A stretch of 54,365 bases of DNA from Oscillospiraceae bacterium (lineage in GTDB: Bacteria > Bacillota > Clostridia > Oscillospirales > Oscillospiraceae). Position 1 is the stretch's first letter. Each line of letters starts with the position of its first letter. The stretch spans positions 1 through 54,365 of the forward strand of contig JAFPWF010000004.1 in the NCBI GenBank assembly GCA_017395085.1, read 5' to 3'. The notes below the pieces were generated by a model that was given only the letters and a program-made list of their open reading frames with translations, ran no database searches and was not told the DNA's origin. This document shows, one piece after another, positions 1 to 6,629 of the stretch. The position numbers were made by a program, and so were the translations under genes.

Positions 1-18
1 AAGCTTTTTGTTCATCAT
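1..18 (-). CDS. Start of an unidentified gene running off the window
   Basis: Only the first codons are present (Met-Met-Asn-Lys-Lys-Leu). On the minus strand an AAAAGGAGTG ribosome binding site lies just ahead of two adjacent ATG codons, which makes a real start likely. It is the next gene after the small Cys-rich protein in the same direction, so it probably belongs to the same integrative-element operon. The product cannot be named. Confidence 0.5.
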
Positions 19-87
19 AACACTCCTTTTCTGTTTTTTTGGATATTGAATTGCGGTTCGTTTAATGAGGGTTTTGCTATCAGTTCT

Positions 88-300
88 TCAGACTTTTGCT
101 TGGCCAAGCAACTCCTTCATGCAGTAGCCAATGCAGGGACTGGTAACGCCGTAGGGACAGCCATCGCAGGGACTTTCCTTTTCCTTGGGCTTGACCTCGT
201 AATAACAGTGGTCACCGTAGGTGCAGCCCTTGCGCTTGTAATACCAGTAGCAGTACTTGCAGTCCTTTGGTTTGTCCGGCGAGTACTGGATATCACTCAT
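88..300 (-). CDS. Small cysteine-rich protein of an integrative element (70 aa)
   Basis: The start at 300 is chosen because GGAGGAAAGAGAAC lies immediately upstream; an upstream extension to 366 would overlap the preceding small gene and has no ribosome binding site. The 70-residue product has eight Cys in CxxC-like spacings (CKYC, CDGC) mixed with Tyr and Lys, ending in a short helix-like tail. That pattern suggests a structural zinc or disulfide-stabilised miniprotein. Similar short Cys-rich proteins accompany ParB genes in conjugative elements of Clostridia, which is why it is assigned to the element. No function is known to me. Confidence 0.6.
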   Translation of the reverse strand: MSDIQYSPDKPKDCKYCYWYYKRKGCTYGDHCYYEVKPKEKESPCDGCPYGVTSPCIGYCMKELLGQAKV

Positions 301-322
301 GTTCTCTTTCCTCCTTTCCGCT

Positions 323-433
323 CTAAAGTGATTCCTCCTCGGCTCGGTCAACCATGCCAGCGACACAGCAGCAACACCAGAGGATTACCGCATCAACCAG
401 CATGATGACCAGGCCAATCATGATTCCGACCAT
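323..433 (-). CDS. 36-residue predicted membrane miniprotein
   Basis: A short reading frame starting at ATG 433, seven bases after TAGGAGG (441-447). It encodes about 36 residues. Roughly the first 27 are hydrophobic (MVGIMIGLVIML...), with a run of four Cys after Trp, followed by an acidic tail (DRAEEES). It looks like a single-pass membrane peptide. It sits between the stem-loop at 453-506 and the Cys-rich gene at 300, on the same strand and with its own good ribosome binding site, so it is probably translated. Function unknown. Confidence 0.5.
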   Translation of the reverse strand: MVGIMIGLVIMLVDAVILWCCCCVAGMVDRAEEESL

Positions 434-452
434 TACAAAAACCTCCTAAACG

Positions 453-506
453 CAAAAAAAGAGCGTCCATCTCGATCCCCCGTGGGGGAAAGAAATGAAC
501 GCTCTT
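453..506 (-). terminator. Rho-independent terminator or attenuator hairpin
   Basis: An outer stem (460-473 with 492-505, AGAGCG plus partial pairing) encloses an inner CCCCC-GT-GGGGG stem. On the minus strand it is followed by a run of seven T. It lies 26 bases after the membrane-protein stop and just before the next gene's ribosome binding site, so it would terminate or attenuate transcription between the two genes. Confidence 0.7.
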
Positions 507-532
507 ATTTTTTCCTTATTCTGTTTGTAGGG

Positions 533-835
533 TTATCCCTTTACTGTAGCTACGATCCCGGATGCGACTTGCCAAATCAGGGCAAGGCCACCTATTAGGC
601 CTCCGACTATCACGTTGAGTGCAAATACACCAACGGTTCCTGCAAGATCGAACTTGTGCGGCACGAGCCACAGAAACATTCTATGGATTCCAAAGGGGAT
701 GCCGACACAGATCCAGAGCAGCAGATAATTAATCGTGCCATTCTCCATGTATATAGGCCGAAACAAAAGGAGGAGCAGGGCAGCCAGGGTAAGCGGAAGA
801 ATTACCTTCCTGAGAAAGATGCCTATTCTTTTCAT
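533..835 (-). CDS. DUF6050-like small membrane protein of an integrative element
   Basis: The start at 835 follows GAAAGGACGG, five bases after the parB stop, so the two genes are translationally close; an earlier in-frame Met would overlap parB heavily. The 100-residue product begins MKRIGIFLRK and has three hydrophobic segments (about residues 10-25, 34-50 and 65-95), with conserved-looking FRPIYMENG and GIPFGIHRMF. I recognise it as close to the DUF6050 proteins found beside ParB genes in conjugative elements of gut Firmicutes; this is recall, not a search. Its role in the element is unknown. Confidence 0.65.
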   Translation of the reverse strand: MKRIGIFLRKVILPLTLAALLLLLFRPIYMENGTINYLLLWICVGIPFGIHRMFLWLVPHKFDLAGTVGVFALNVIVGGLIGGLALIWQVASGIVATVKG

Positions 836-840
836 TGTGT

Positions 841-1707
841 TCACCGTCCTTTCTGATTTGTCCGATGCCGCATCCACGCTTCTAACAGTTTGATGATGGT
901 CTCTTCCATTTTCTGCGGAGTATAGGATTGCGGGAAGTATTTCGTGATCTTGTTCATGGGGAGCGTGAGATTCCAGCACTCAGGCTTTTTCTGCTCCAAC
1001 ATGATATCCAGGATTTCGTCTTCTGTAAGTTCGCCCTGCCGGGAGAGCTTTTTCATTCGCTGCGCTTGGGAAAGAGATGGAGTTGCTTGCTCACTCTCAA
1101 TCGTAAGAAGCAATAGGTCTTGTTCCTCTTTTGATAGGAAGGAGAGCTCTGCTGCCGGGGTTAGTGCGATCTTGCCATCATCGACCATTTGAAGCAATTC
1201 CGGATTTAGCTCATTCAGCCGGAGATAGCGTTGAATTTGAGAAGAGCTGTCGGGACTGTTCTCTGCAATCAGGTCGCGTGAAGTCTTGCGCTCGGACTTC
1301 TTTCCAACTTGGTCAGAAGTTAAATCGGTGCGCGCGCCCTGCCGCTTGATGGCCTCCAACTTCATTTTGTAGGCCTTTGCTCTTTCGCTGGGAAGGATCT
1401 CCTCCCGCTGAAAGTTGCTATCGACCATCATGACTGTTGCGGTGTCGCGGTCAACGTCACGTACAATCACAGGAAGGGTCGATAGTCCAGCCAGCTCGCA
1501 GGCGTGTTTGCGCCTATGACCCGCTATCAGTTCATAGGTGCCGTTCTCCAATGGACGAGCAATAGCAGGGACAAGAACTCCGACGCTGCGGATGCTCTCG
1601 GTTATCATCTGCATCTGCTCATCGTCTCGCACTTGGAACGGATGATCTTGGAAAGGGACAAGCTTCTCCAGGGCAATGTTCGCTACGGTTTCTGTTTTAG
1701 TGGTCAT
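841..1707 (-). CDS. parB: ParB/RepB/Spo0J-family partition protein of an integrative element
   Basis: The 288-residue protein has the ParB N-terminal domain: the LVPFQDHPFQVR segment, then GTYELIAGHRRKHAC, the family's CTP/DNA-binding GxRR-type box, at about residues 56-70. A helix-turn-helix region follows (SSQIQRYLRLNEL, then ALTPAAELSFL). ParB proteins bind parS-like sites and load along DNA; element-borne copies help maintain the excised circle or regulate transfer genes. ATG at 1707 is preferred over the in-frame ATG at 1713 because AAAGGAGG then has eight-base spacing. No parA is visible. Its neighbours (DUF6050-like and Cys-rich proteins) mark it as an ICE gene, not the chromosomal spo0J. 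Confidence 0.88.
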   Translation of the reverse strand: MTTKTETVANIALEKLVPFQDHPFQVRDDEQMQMITESIRSVGVLVPAIARPLENGTYELIAGHRRKHACELAGLSTLPVIVRDVDRDTATVMMVDSNFQREEILPSERAKAYKMKLEAIKRQGARTDLTSDQVGKKSERKTSRDLIAENSPDSSSQIQRYLRLNELNPELLQMVDDGKIALTPAAELSFLSKEEQDLLLLTIESEQATPSLSQAQRMKKLSRQGELTEDEILDIMLEQKKPECWNLTLPMNKITKYFPQSYTPQKMEETIIKLLEAWMRHRTNQKGR

Positions 1708-1728
1708 ATCCATATCCTCCTTTGACGC

Positions 1729-1761
1729 AAAAAGCGCCCAGCACGAACTGGTGCTGAGCGC
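1729..1761 (-). terminator. Terminator-like hairpin immediately upstream of parB
   Basis: GCGCTCAGCAC pairs with GTGCTGGGCGC around a six-base loop. On the minus strand it is followed by TTTTT and then directly by the parB ribosome binding site. Its position in the 5' leader fits an attenuator for the parB operon. The same hairpin, T-run, GCG, AGGAGG layout recurs at 441-506. Confidence 0.65.
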
Positions 1762-1881
1762 CGGTATAGGCCGATATACATTTGGTCAAAATCAGACAAA
1801 TTAGGACAAACCACTTCACTCGAAATGGGGTCTCAAGCAGTCTTTCGGACGGTGAAAATGGGCTTCGACGGGCGGGCTTCA

Positions 1882-1905
1882 AAAGTGGTCGAAATCGACT
1901 ACTTT
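1882..1905. repeat. 24-bp near-perfect dyad
   Basis: AAAGTGGTCGA and TCGACTACTTT are inverted copies (10 of 11 pairs) separated by AA. The dyad lies between the parB leader and the element end in about 250 bases without a convincing gene. It could be an operator or a partition or integrase binding site. No T-run follows, so it is not a terminator. Confidence 0.55.
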
Positions 1906-1916
1906 GGCTCCTTCAT

Positions 1917-1966
1917 TTAACCCCTAAATTAACCCATTTTTGCGAATTAACCCATTTTTAACCCAT
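1917..1966. repeat. Four TTAACCC direct repeats near the presumed element end
   Basis: TTAACCC begins at 1917, 1929, 1947 and 1958. The copies at 1927-1941 and 1945-1959 share 15 identical bases (AATTAACCCATTTTT). Direct repeats of this size just inside an integrated element are typical of arm-type binding sites for tyrosine integrases. The repeats are certain; that role is inference. Confidence 0.6.
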
Positions 1967-2013
1967 ATAAAACAGCATAAAACAGGTCAAATCGCGTCAA
2001 ACCTCGTTAAAGG

Positions 2014-2047
2014 GAAAAACCCCGAAACCATTGAGATTTCGGGGTTT
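2014..2047 (-). terminator. Terminator of the rplM-rpsI operon
   Basis: CCCCGAAA (2020-2027) pairs with TTTCGGGG (2037-2044). On the minus strand it is followed by TTTTT. It lies 11 bases beyond the rpsI stop. Confidence 0.85.
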
Positions 2048-2057
2048 TTTGGCGGTT

Positions 2058-2468
2058 TTAACGCTTGCTGAACTGAGGAGCACGTCTTGCCGCTTTGAGG
2101 CCGTACTTTTTGCGCTCTTTCATTCTCGGGTCGCGGGTCAGGAGACCGGCGGCCTTCAGAGTGGGGCGATAGTTCTCATCCAGAACGACGAGGGCGCGGG
2201 CGATGCCGTGACGGATCGCGCCGGCCTGACCGGAAACGCCGCCGCCTTTGACGGTGGCTTCCACATCGACCTTGCCGACGGTGCCGGTAGCGACCAGGGG
2301 CTGACGGACGATGAGCTTCAGGGTCTCAAGGCCGAAATAATCATCGATCTCACGGCCGTTGATAGTGATAACGCCGGTGCCGTTGGGGATCAGGTGAACA
2401 CGGGCGACGGAGGACTTCCGACGGCCGGTGCCGTACATATAGGGTCTCTTGGTTTTGTAAGTTGCCAT
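2058..2468 (-). CDS. rpsI: 30S ribosomal protein S9
   Basis: The 136-residue protein matches S9 throughout: [13 protein letters not shown] near the N-terminus, [19 protein letters not shown] in the middle, and the hallmark basic tail ending RRAPQFSKR, whose last residues reach the P-site tRNA in the ribosome. It follows rplM by 17 bases in the usual L13-S9 operon. The C-terminus is intact, so if an element inserted at this 3' end it left the coding sequence whole. Confidence 0.98.
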   Translation of the reverse strand: MATYKTKRPYMYGTGRRKSSVARVHLIPNGTGVITINGREIDDYFGLETLKLIVRQPLVATGTVGKVDVEATVKGGGVSGQAGAIRHGIARALVVLDENYRPTLKAAGLLTRDPRMKERKKYGLKAARRAPQFSKR

Positions 2469-2485
2469 AGATCAGATCCTCCTTC

Positions 2486-2920
2486 TCAGCGATCCCAGAC
2501 TTCGGGCTTCTGGGCAGCATGGTTGTGCTCAGAACCGGCGAAGATGCGAAGGCGCTTCAGCTGCCACTGGGCGATGGTGTTCTTCTGCAGCATGCCGCGG
2601 ACGGCAAGACGCATGGCGAGCTCGGGCTTCTTCTCCATCAGGGTCTTGTACTGGGTTTCCTTCAGGCCGCCGGGATAACCGGAGTGAGTACGGTAAAACT
2701 TCTGTTCCAGTTTTTTGCCGGTGAGAACGGCGTCCCTGGCGTTGATGATGATCACGTAATCACCGCAGTCAACATGCGGGGTGTAATCGGGCTTCAGCTT
2801 GCCGCGAAGCAGGTCTGCAGCGAGGGCTGCAGTCTTGCCCATGGGCTTGCCGGCGGCGTCGATCACGTACCACTTGCGGGCAGCTGCGGCCTGCTCCTTG
2901 GTCAAAAGGGTAGTAGACAT
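2486..2920 (-). CDS. rplM: 50S ribosomal protein L13
   Basis: The 144-residue product begins [22 protein letters not shown] and carries the L13 signatures [27 protein letters not shown] and HSGYPGGLK. An in-frame upstream Met would add 11 residues, but GGAGGAAGAAC stands directly ahead of ATG 2920, so that start is used. It is an early-assembly large-subunit protein, co-transcribed with rpsI from the promoter at 2998-3026. The roughly 70-base leader contains a CGGGG-CA-CCCCG hairpin that could be part of a ribosomal-protein leader, but I cannot confirm one. Confidence 0.98.
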   Translation of the reverse strand: MSTTLLTKEQAAAARKWYVIDAAGKPMGKTAALAADLLRGKLKPDYTPHVDCGDYVIIINARDAVLTGKKLEQKFYRTHSGYPGGLKETQYKTLMEKKPELAMRLAVRGMLQKNTIAQWQLKRLRIFAGSEHNHAAQKPEVWDR

Positions 2921-2997
2921 GTTCTTCCTCCGAAATATTATAAATATAAACAAACTTCAGGCGGTCGGAGAACGGGGTGCCCCGAGCGCGCTTCATC

Positions 2998-3026
2998 TTT
3001 ATAACACAGGGCTCCCGGCTTGTCAA
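2998..3026 (-). promoter_or_regulatory. Strong vegetative promoter for rplM-rpsI
   Basis: TTGACA (3021-3026) and TATAAA (2998-3003) on the minus strand, 17 bases apart, with transcription expected to start near 2991. Confidence 0.85.
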
Positions 3027-3108
3027 CGGAAATTTTATATAACAAAAGGAAAACTCTCGAATTCTCAAAAATACTCCTAAATACTCCGAAATTCTGAAAA
3101 CGAATTTT

Positions 3109-3137
3109 AAAAAGATCGGCGGATTAACCGCCGATCT
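3109..3137 (-). terminator. moaA terminator overlapping its stop codon
   Basis: AGATCGGCGG pairs with CCGCCGATCT (3113-3122 with 3128-3137) and is followed by TTTTT on the minus strand. The stem includes the codons for the final Gly-Gly and the stop. Confidence 0.85.
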
Positions 3138-4077
3138 GATTCATGTTTCGGTTCGCGCGGCTTCGCTCGCGGTAGGAGAGCTCTCCGTGCCAGTGCGGTT
3201 TTGCCAGAATGGCGGAACGCATGGTTTCCAGCATGCCGTCAAAATCCAGCCCCTTCAGGGAGATTTCATCCGAGGAGTGCAGGCAGGGCTTCAGCTTCCC
3301 GTCTGCCGTCAGACGGATCCGGTTGCACTCCGTGCAGAAGTGAGCGCTCACCGGGCTGATCAGGCCGACGTTCCCCTGTGCGCCGGGAAGGCGGTACAGC
3401 TTGGCGACACCGCCGTCGGCCGGAACCGGAGATAGTTCGGGGAGACGTTCCGTCACCGCCGTGTAAGGGATGAAGGCTTCGGGGCCGAAGTCCCCGCTGT
3501 CGTACATGGGCATCAGCTCAATAAAACGGACGTCCACCGGATACCGCCGGGTCAGCTCAGCAAGGGCGGGGATTTCGTCGTCATTGAAGCCGCCGATCAG
3601 GACCGTATTGATTTTGATCTTTTCATACCCGCAGGAGAGCGCGGCCTCCAGCCCTTTCATAGCCTCTTCCAGTTCGCCGAGCCGGGTAATGTAACGGTAT
3701 TTTTCGGCGTCCAGCGTGTCCAGGCTGATGTTCAGGCGGTTCACGCCGGCTTCGCGAAGGGGCGCTGCCAGCTTCGGGAGCAGGGTTGCGTTGGTCGTCA
3801 GGCAGACTTCTTGGATGCCTTCCACGGCGGCGGCTTCCCGGCAGAGATCCACAATCCCCGCCTTGACCAGGGGCTCTCCCCCGGTGATGCGGAGCTTCCG
3901 GATGCCGAGGGCTGCTGCTGCCCGGACAGCCATGATCATTTCTTCCCGGGTCAGCATCTCGTCATGGCGCTTTTTGCATACTCCGTCTTCTGGCATGCAG
4001 TAGCGGCACCGGAGATTGCAGAGTTCCGTGACGGAAAGACGGAGATAGGTGATCTCGCGTCCGTATTTGTCATGCAT
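3124..4077 (-). CDS. moaA: GTP 3',8-cyclase, molybdenum cofactor biosynthesis
   Basis: A radical-SAM enzyme that converts GTP to 3',8-cyclo-GTP, the first step of molybdopterin synthesis. The N-terminal [4Fe-4S] motif is CNLRCRYC, followed by ITGGEPL and the NISLDTLD strand. The C-terminal second cluster ligands are in FCTECNRIRL and KPCL. The protein ends in Gly-Gly, the family's catalytically important C-terminal tail. Length is about 317 residues, normal for MoaA. ATG 4077 is preferred over 4083 because AAGGTG then has suitable spacing. It is monocistronic here, with its own promoter and terminator; no other moa or mod genes lie nearby. Confidence 0.95.
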   Translation of the reverse strand: MHDKYGREITYLRLSVTELCNLRCRYCMPEDGVCKKRHDEMLTREEMIMAVRAAAALGIRKLRITGGEPLVKAGIVDLCREAAAVEGIQEVCLTTNATLLPKLAAPLREAGVNRLNISLDTLDAEKYRYITRLGELEEAMKGLEAALSCGYEKIKINTVLIGGFNDDEIPALAELTRRYPVDVRFIELMPMYDSGDFGPEAFIPYTAVTERLPELSPVPADGGVAKLYRLPGAQGNVGLISPVSAHFCTECNRIRLTADGKLKPCLHSSDEISLKGLDFDGMLETMRSAILAKPHWHGELSYRERSRANRNMNQIGG

Positions 4078-4130
4078 AATCATCCCACCTTGCAGGAACG
4101 GCTGCGCCTGCGCGCAGTGAACTAGGAAGG

Positions 4131-4159
4131 ATTATTCCACAAGAGGGGGATTCTGTCAA
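4131..4159 (-). promoter_or_regulatory. moaA promoter
   Basis: TTGACA (4154-4159) and AATAAT (4131-4136), 17 bases apart on the minus strand, about 50 bases upstream of moaA. Confidence 0.7.
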
Positions 4160-4227
4160 GTGGAGCGGTTTTCGCAGAGCTTACCGGCTGTGTAACCTTC
4201 CTTCCAACAGAAGATCACATATCAAAG

Positions 4228-4265
4228 AACGAGAGAAGGCGCAGCCGCGGGCTGCACCTTCTCTC
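4228..4265 (-). terminator. Terminator after the hflKC transcript and pseudogene
   Basis: A stem of about 16 pairs (4231-4246 with 4250-4265, GAGAGAAGG...CCTTCTCTC) with a three-base loop, followed on the minus strand by a modest T-rich tail. Confidence 0.7.
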
Positions 4266-4267
4266 AA

Positions 4268-4507
4268 TCACGGGATGGATTCTGCTTTCATGGTAGGGCC
4301 GGCAAGAAGGTTTTTACCCTCTTCCCCATAGGGCAGTTCATGGTCTGTGCCGGGTTCGGACCCGTTCAGATAGAACTCGGTTTCCTTTTCGGCCGAGAGG
4401 GGGTGGATCATATTGGCGATGGCGCCGACCAGGTTGACTGCATAGAACATGTAGATGGCCTGCGGGCGGTGCGGCAATGCGTTAGAATGGTTTTCCGGAG
4501 ATATTGA
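4268..4507 (-). pseudogene. Remnant of an AMP-binding acyl-CoA synthetase with an internal deletion
   Basis: The translated segment IYMFYAVNLVGAIANMIHPL resembles the early N-terminal region of long-chain acyl-CoA synthetases (ANL superfamily). Only about 15 residues later, ELPYGEEGKNLLAGPTM resembles the family's late motif (LPYGEEGEIxxxGPT), which normally lies some 300 residues downstream. The reading frame then stops. The fragment therefore looks like two ends of one gene joined by a deletion, about 80 residues instead of 500-550. It follows hflC directly, with no start codon at the right place. The family call is from recall of motifs. Confidence 0.7.
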
Positions 4508-4510
4508 TGT

Positions 4511-5389
4511 TCAGTTGCCGAAATTTCCGTAGAGAATGCGGGCAAGCTCGGAATCCTTGTCCAGCATAATCGTCTTTTCCCCTCCTGCAAGAGAGGTTTT
4601 CAGCGCATCCAGGGAACGCGTAAAGTTGTAGAACTCGGCTTTATTCCCGGTGTTGTAAGCCTCCTGCAGAATCCGCATATACTCGCTCTCGCCTTCTGCC
4701 AGGATGGTTGCCGCTTCCTTCTCCGCTTCGGCGGTCATCACGGTGACCTTGCGGTCGGTCTCATTGCGGATTTTCTGCGCTTCGGCGGCGCCTTCGGCGG
4801 TATAACCGGCAGCGATGTTTTCGCGTTCAGAGATCATGCGGGTAAAGACGGCGGCCTTGTTGTCCTCGGGTAGGTCCAGCGCCTTAATCTGCGACTGAAT
4901 GATCTCAATGCCGTAAACGGTGATGTCGGCGTTGGCGTCCTCAGTGATCAGCTGGGTCAGGCGCTCGCCGCGGGCGGCGATGATCTCATCCTGAGTCATG
5001 TTGGAGATGATCTTTTTCAGACTGTTGTAAACGGCGGCCTCGATGCGCTCGGCAGCGCGGGCATCAACGGCGTTCAGCGTCTGGATGTACAACGTGGGGT
5101 TCGTCACACGCCAGAGCACATAATTGTCCGAGATCATGGACTTTTTATCCTTGGTGATGACGTCGGATGCGGGAATGTCATAGAGGATCGTGGCAGCCGA
5201 AATGCGCTGAATAGTCTGGACAAAAGGAATCTTGGCCCGCAGACCCGGCGTATCCACGACATTTACAATGCGGCCAAACTGACGGACGGCGACGTATTCC
5301 TTCGGCTGGACCGTATAGAGGGAATTATAAAGAACCACAATCAGCAGTAGCGCAAGGATCAGCGCCAGCACTTTTCCGGTTTTTTTCAT
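4511..5389 (-). CDS. hflC: HflC-like SPFH-domain membrane protease modulator
   Basis: A 292-residue band-7/SPFH protein. One N-terminal membrane segment (about 7-25) is followed by TVQPKEYVAVRQFGRIVNV and the SPFH domain, then a charged helical region rich in Glu and Ala (TAEGAAEAQKIRNETDRK). In model bacteria HflC pairs with HflK to form a membrane cage around the FtsH protease and limit its access to substrates. The start follows GAAAGGGGGAG. It lies 16 bases after hflK in the same operon. FtsH itself is not in the window. Confidence 0.9.
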   Translation of the reverse strand: MKKTGKVLALILALLLIVVLYNSLYTVQPKEYVAVRQFGRIVNVVDTPGLRAKIPFVQTIQRISAATILYDIPASDVITKDKKSMISDNYVLWRVTNPTLYIQTLNAVDARAAERIEAAVYNSLKKIISNMTQDEIIAARGERLTQLITEDANADITVYGIEIIQSQIKALDLPEDNKAAVFTRMISERENIAAGYTAEGAAEAQKIRNETDRKVTVMTAEAEKEAATILAEGESEYMRILQEAYNTGNKAEFYNFTRSLDALKTSLAGGEKTIMLDKDSELARILYGNFGN

Positions 5390-5405
5390 GATGCTACTCC
5401 CCCTT

Positions 5406-6446
5406 TCAGCCTTCCGTTCCAGTATCCCCGACGAAGCTTTCCATCGGATACATGGTCTGTGTATTTCCGTCCGTGATGATGACCTTCAGACCCGGCAGAA
5501 GATTCTCCAGCGCCTCGTAGAACATGCGCTGGCGGGTGATCAGCGGGTTCAGCGCATACTGCTCGTACATGGCGTTAAAGCGAGCCACCTGACCCTCCGC
5601 CTCGGCAATGCGGGCGGCCTTCTGCGCTTCGGCGCTCTGTACAATGCGGTCCGCCTGGGCTTCTGCAGCGGGGATCTGTTCGTTTTCATATTTTCTGGCC
5701 TGGTTGATGCGGGTCTCGGCCGACTGTTTGGCCGTCTCCACTTCCTTGAAGGCCAGGATAATTTCCTGTGTGGGCGGTTCGGCGTCCTGAATGGTAATGT
5801 TCACGACCTGAATGCCGATGTTCTGCTCCTGCAGCTCACGGACCATCTTTTCCTTGACGTCGGCCTGAATCGCGCTCTTGCCGGTGGTCATGGCCTCGTC
5901 GACCGTGTAGTCGATGACGGTGCTGCGGATGCTGGCAAGCGCAATGTTGTTGAGGATCAGCTCGGGCTGCCTGGAGTTGAACAGATAGGCGACAGGATCG
6001 CTGACTTTGTATTCCAGGTAGAAGTCGATGTTGATGAGGTTAAAATCCTTCGTGATCATGATACCGTCGAAGGAATTCACAATGTTCTGCCCGTTTGCAC
6101 CGACGGAATAGCCGATGCCGGTGCCGTGCGTGGTGATATCCACCATGTGTACCTGCTGCAGGAACGGGATCTTGAAGTACAGCCCTGCGGTATCAGTACG
6201 GACTACCTTGCCGAACATGGTGACGACGGCGTTCTGCTGCTCGCTGACGTTATAATAAGAACCGAAAACAGCTGCCAGAATCAGCAGAACCAGAAAAACG
6301 ATCAGCAGCCGGCGGCCGAGCTTTTTCCAGTCAAGCTTTTTCCGCTGCGGGGGCACGTTGCCGCCGGACCCCGGCGCTCCGCCGCCTACGTCGCGGAATC
6401 TGCCTTCCCGGAAGCCGCGGCCTGCAAAAGTGTTGAAATCAGGCAT
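5406..6446 (-). CDS. hflK: HflK-like SPFH-domain membrane protease modulator
   Basis: A 346-residue partner of HflC. A Gly/Arg-rich cytoplasmic N-terminus (GRGFREGRFRDVGGGAPGSG) leads into a membrane segment at about 46-67 and a band-7 domain beginning YYNVSEQQNAVVTMFGKV. The helical stretch ETRINQARKYENEQIPAAEA and a C-terminal tail follow. The Gly-rich leader is characteristic of HflK and absent from HflC. It is first in the operon, with a strong ribosome binding site (AAGGAGGG) and the promoter at 6477-6505. Confidence 0.9.
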   Translation of the reverse strand: MPDFNTFAGRGFREGRFRDVGGGAPGSGGNVPPQRKKLDWKKLGRRLLIVFLVLLILAAVFGSYYNVSEQQNAVVTMFGKVVRTDTAGLYFKIPFLQQVHMVDITTHGTGIGYSVGANGQNIVNSFDGIMITKDFNLINIDFYLEYKVSDPVAYLFNSRQPELILNNIALASIRSTVIDYTVDEAMTTGKSAIQADVKEKMVRELQEQNIGIQVVNITIQDAEPPTQEIILAFKEVETAKQSAETRINQARKYENEQIPAAEAQADRIVQSAEAQKAARIAEAEGQVARFNAMYEQYALNPLITRQRMFYEALENLLPGLKVIITDGNTQTMYPMESFVGDTGTEG

Positions 6447-6476
6447 AGAAAGCCCTCCTTCCGTAAAATTGACATG

Positions 6477-6505
6477 ATTTTATCATAAAGGGTTGAGGAT
6501 GACAA
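6477..6505 (-). promoter_or_regulatory. hflK-hflC promoter
   Basis: TTGTCA (6500-6505) and TAAAAT (6477-6482), 17 bases apart on the minus strand, about 30 bases upstream of hflK. Confidence 0.7.
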
Positions 6506-6522
6506 GAGACAGCGGATAGCGC

Positions 6523-6551
6523 TTGACCGGATGGGGCCGCTGTGATATCTT
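6523..6551 (+). promoter_or_regulatory. galKT promoter
   Basis: TTGACC (6523-6528) and TATCTT (6546-6551) with 17-base spacing, divergent from the hflK promoter and 79 bases upstream of galK. Confidence 0.6.
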
Positions 6552-6629
6552 TATTCCGGAAGAACAGGGCGGAAAACGGAGTGCGCATGGTCATAAATCC
6601 TGCCCTGTGGAAACGGAGCTTAACGCTTT

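Noticed and set aside
1697-1882. A 61-codon minus-strand frame upstream of parB
   Set aside because: It runs through the hairpin at 1729-1761 and into the parB start, has no ribosome binding site and no recognisable feature.
1917-1966. TTAACCC repeats as telomere-like DNA
   Set aside because: Only four irregularly spaced copies inside a bacterial contig; binding sites for an integrase or other protein are more plausible.
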